The notes under the pieces were generated by a model. The model did no database searches. It was not told the DNA's origin and was given only the letters and a program-made list of their open reading frames with translations. A stretch of 6,738 bases of DNA, taken from positions 1-6,738 of the forward strand of contig LJNA01000121.1 of the NCBI GenBank assembly GCA_001304365.1, read 5' to 3'. The position numbers and the translations under genes were made by a program. Source of the DNA: Syntrophobacter sp. DG_60. Its GTDB lineage: Bacteria; Desulfobacterota; Desulfofervidia; Desulfofervidales; DG-60. Positions 5,508-6,738 of this stretch are shown here, piece after piece (within the stretch, counting starts at the first letter, position 1; every line of letters starts with the position of its first letter).

Positions 5508-6707
5508 CTATCTCTTCTTTTCAAATCTGATTAAGAGGCGGCCTTTTTCAATCTTTGCTCCTTTTGGTTCACGTTCCATAAGCGCTAAAGAAGGAAGGAA
5601 GAAGCTTCGCTTTTGATTGCCTATGCTAACAATAAGCTCTTCTCCAACCTTCTCAATGGAAATCTCCTCCTTTTTTATAACAGAATCCTCCTTATTTCCT
5701 ATAAAGGGAAGCTGTAAATTGAGTACACGGTCATCGTTTTCCTTGTCAATGGTTATAGGCTTTCCCTCAAAAAAGACCTCAGTGGGATCTTTCTTATCAT
5801 AGAGGCTATGGCCTATTTTTAAAAGGCTTTCTATCCCAATTGCCTCATAACCTAAAAGGGGAACTCTAAAGATGGGAAGTGGTGAGAAGAGCTCCTCAAT
5901 AAGTTGAAGATACTTTATTTGGTTGCTCTTCCACCCCTCCCCATAAAGACTAAACAATTCATCTGAAATAAAACGATTGCAGATTATGGCATCAATGGGG
6001 TAGCCAAAGAGACTAAAATAGTTAAATGCACGCTGGGTCTCCTTAATGGTCATCTTGTCTGGGTTTAAGACCAGACGGATGCTGGTATGCATAGAATCAA
6101 TTAATAGGGCATCCAATTTTTGGAGCTGATTAAGGAGGTCATCCATGGCATCAAATGTCTTATCGTCTGGTAAAGGCACATCGGCAACCAAATCAACGAA
6201 GGGGCGCAGAAGAGTAGTCCCTTTGCGTTGAAGTGGTAAAAGTTTCTTTGCCCACCACTCCCCTATCTTTGGGAAGCCAAAGAATCTAAGGGATTCCCCA
6301 GTAGGGGGGCAATCCACTACAATTAGGTCATATCTCTGATCGAGGTTATGATCGTATATCCAAAGAAGATTGGCCAACTCTTCCATCCCTGGAAGGATGG
6401 CCATATCCTCAGCCCTTGCCTCATTTGGATCATACCGAATCAATGCTGCCGCTAACCAACCTATAATCCTGTCCCAGTACTTTTTAACATTATAAAGGAT
6501 GTTTAATTCCTGGGCCCAAAGGTTAGATGATATTTTCACTGGCTCGGGAGAAAGGGAGTGATCTAAGCTATCACCAAGGCTATGGGCAGGGTCGGTGCTC
6601 ATAACTATTGTGTTCTTTCCCTGTTCAGCCGCTACAAGTGCTGTAGCTGCAGCAATAGTGGTTTTTCCTGTACCACCCTTTCCAGTAAAAAGAAGAATTC
6701 TACTCAT
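5508..6707 (-). CDS. ArsA/Get3-family ATPase with C-terminal HSP20-like domain
   Basis: The 399-residue protein is a single-copy ArsA/TRC40-type member of the SIMIBI P-loop class. Residues 1 to about 310 carry the deviant Walker A GKGGTGKTT at 9-17, switch I STDPAHSLGDSL at 37-48, switch II VVDCPPTGESLRFF at 131-143, CNRF at 243-246, and PLLGYEAIG at 283-291. Residues about 324-397 resemble the HSP20/alpha-crystallin-like domain known at the end of some ArsA homologues (plant and cyanobacterial Get3d types among them, from memory). Only two cysteines exist (133 and 243); there is no CxxC zinc motif of Get3 and no metalloid-binding Cys trio of ArsA. Arsenite export is therefore unlikely, and a role in handling hydrophobic clients is a better guess. 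No arsB, arsC or arsR is nearby. The ATG at 6707 starts directly before the conserved N-terminus; an upstream TTG is possible. It is followed at once by the phosphotransferase gene. Confidence 0.92.
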   Translation of the reverse strand: MSRILLFTGKGGTGKTTIAAATALVAAEQGKNTIVMSTDPAHSLGDSLDHSLSPEPVKISSNLWAQELNILYNVKKYWDRIIGWLAAALIRYDPNEARAEDMAILPGMEELANLLWIYDHNLDQRYDLIVVDCPPTGESLRFFGFPKIGEWWAKKLLPLQRKGTTLLRPFVDLVADVPLPDDKTFDAMDDLLNQLQKLDALLIDSMHTSIRLVLNPDKMTIKETQRAFNYFSLFGYPIDAIICNRFISDELFSLYGEGWKSNQIKYLQLIEELFSPLPIFRVPLLGYEAIGIESLLKIGHSLYDKKDPTEVFFEGKPITIDKENDDRVLNLQLPFIGNKEDSVIKKEEISIEKVGEELIVSIGNQKRSFFLPSLALMEREPKGAKIEKGRLLIRFEKKR

Positions 6708-6738
6708 TTGATTATTTCTCAACAAAGATTAACATATA

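Noticed and set aside
5522..5524. TTG as the start of the phosphotransferase gene
   Set aside because: It adds six unconserved codons inside the ATPase gene. The ATG at 5506, directly after the ATPase stop, precedes the conserved region.
6708..6738. Promoter or upstream gene at the right edge
   Set aside because: Only 31 bases are available; they show a weak GAGAAA and no identifiable gene end.

Overview
The window holds a housekeeping block of a bacterium. Its base composition is AT-leaning (about 40% GC judged by eye, not computed). Every gene except one small lipoprotein reads on the minus strand. The order pgpA - cinA - thpR - recA - alaS, together with protein sequences that match the usual bacterial consensus closely, suggests a Gram-negative of the Desulfobacterota (former Deltaproteobacteria) or a related deep-branching lineage. 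That placement is inferred from gene order remembered from such genomes; genus cannot be told from this sequence.

Layout in minus-strand transcription order (right to left). (1) 6707-5508: a single-domain ArsA/Get3-type ATPase with a C-terminal HSP20-like (alpha-crystallin) domain. (2) 5506-4475: a COG2187-type phosphotransferase domain (APH fold) that starts one base after the ATPase stop. (3) 4466-3999: the matching P-loop kinase domain in a different frame, with its Walker A segment missing. The last two look like one former gene of about 510 codons broken by a small deletion exactly at the P-loop. (4) 3741-3950, plus strand: a tiny predicted lipoprotein with a tandemly repeated Ala-Pro-Ala-Glu-Glu tail. 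(5) 3595-3092: pgpA, phosphatidylglycerophosphatase A. (6) 3025-1784: cinA. (7) 1809-1246: thpR, overlapping cinA by 26 bases. (8) 1169-147: recA. (9) 98-1: the first 32 codons of alaS, cut by the window edge.

The pgpA-to-alaS genes are probably co-transcribed, at least in part. They serve phospholipid synthesis (PgpA), pyridine-nucleotide salvage (CinA), 2',3'-cyclic-phosphate RNA processing (ThpR), recombination and SOS response (RecA), and translation (AlaS). A plausible sigma-70-type promoter lies upstream of pgpA, and another reads in the opposite direction towards the lipoprotein.

No mobile element, CRISPR array, tRNA or rRNA was seen. No clearly new multi-gene system was found. The observations most worth a second look are the P-loop-deleting gene split, the Get3-like ATPase with its HSP20-like tail beside it, and two independent 15-bp tandem repeats. 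Apart from the genes and sites listed, no stretch longer than 300 bases lacks a gene; the longest gap is the 145-base divergent region 3596-3740.
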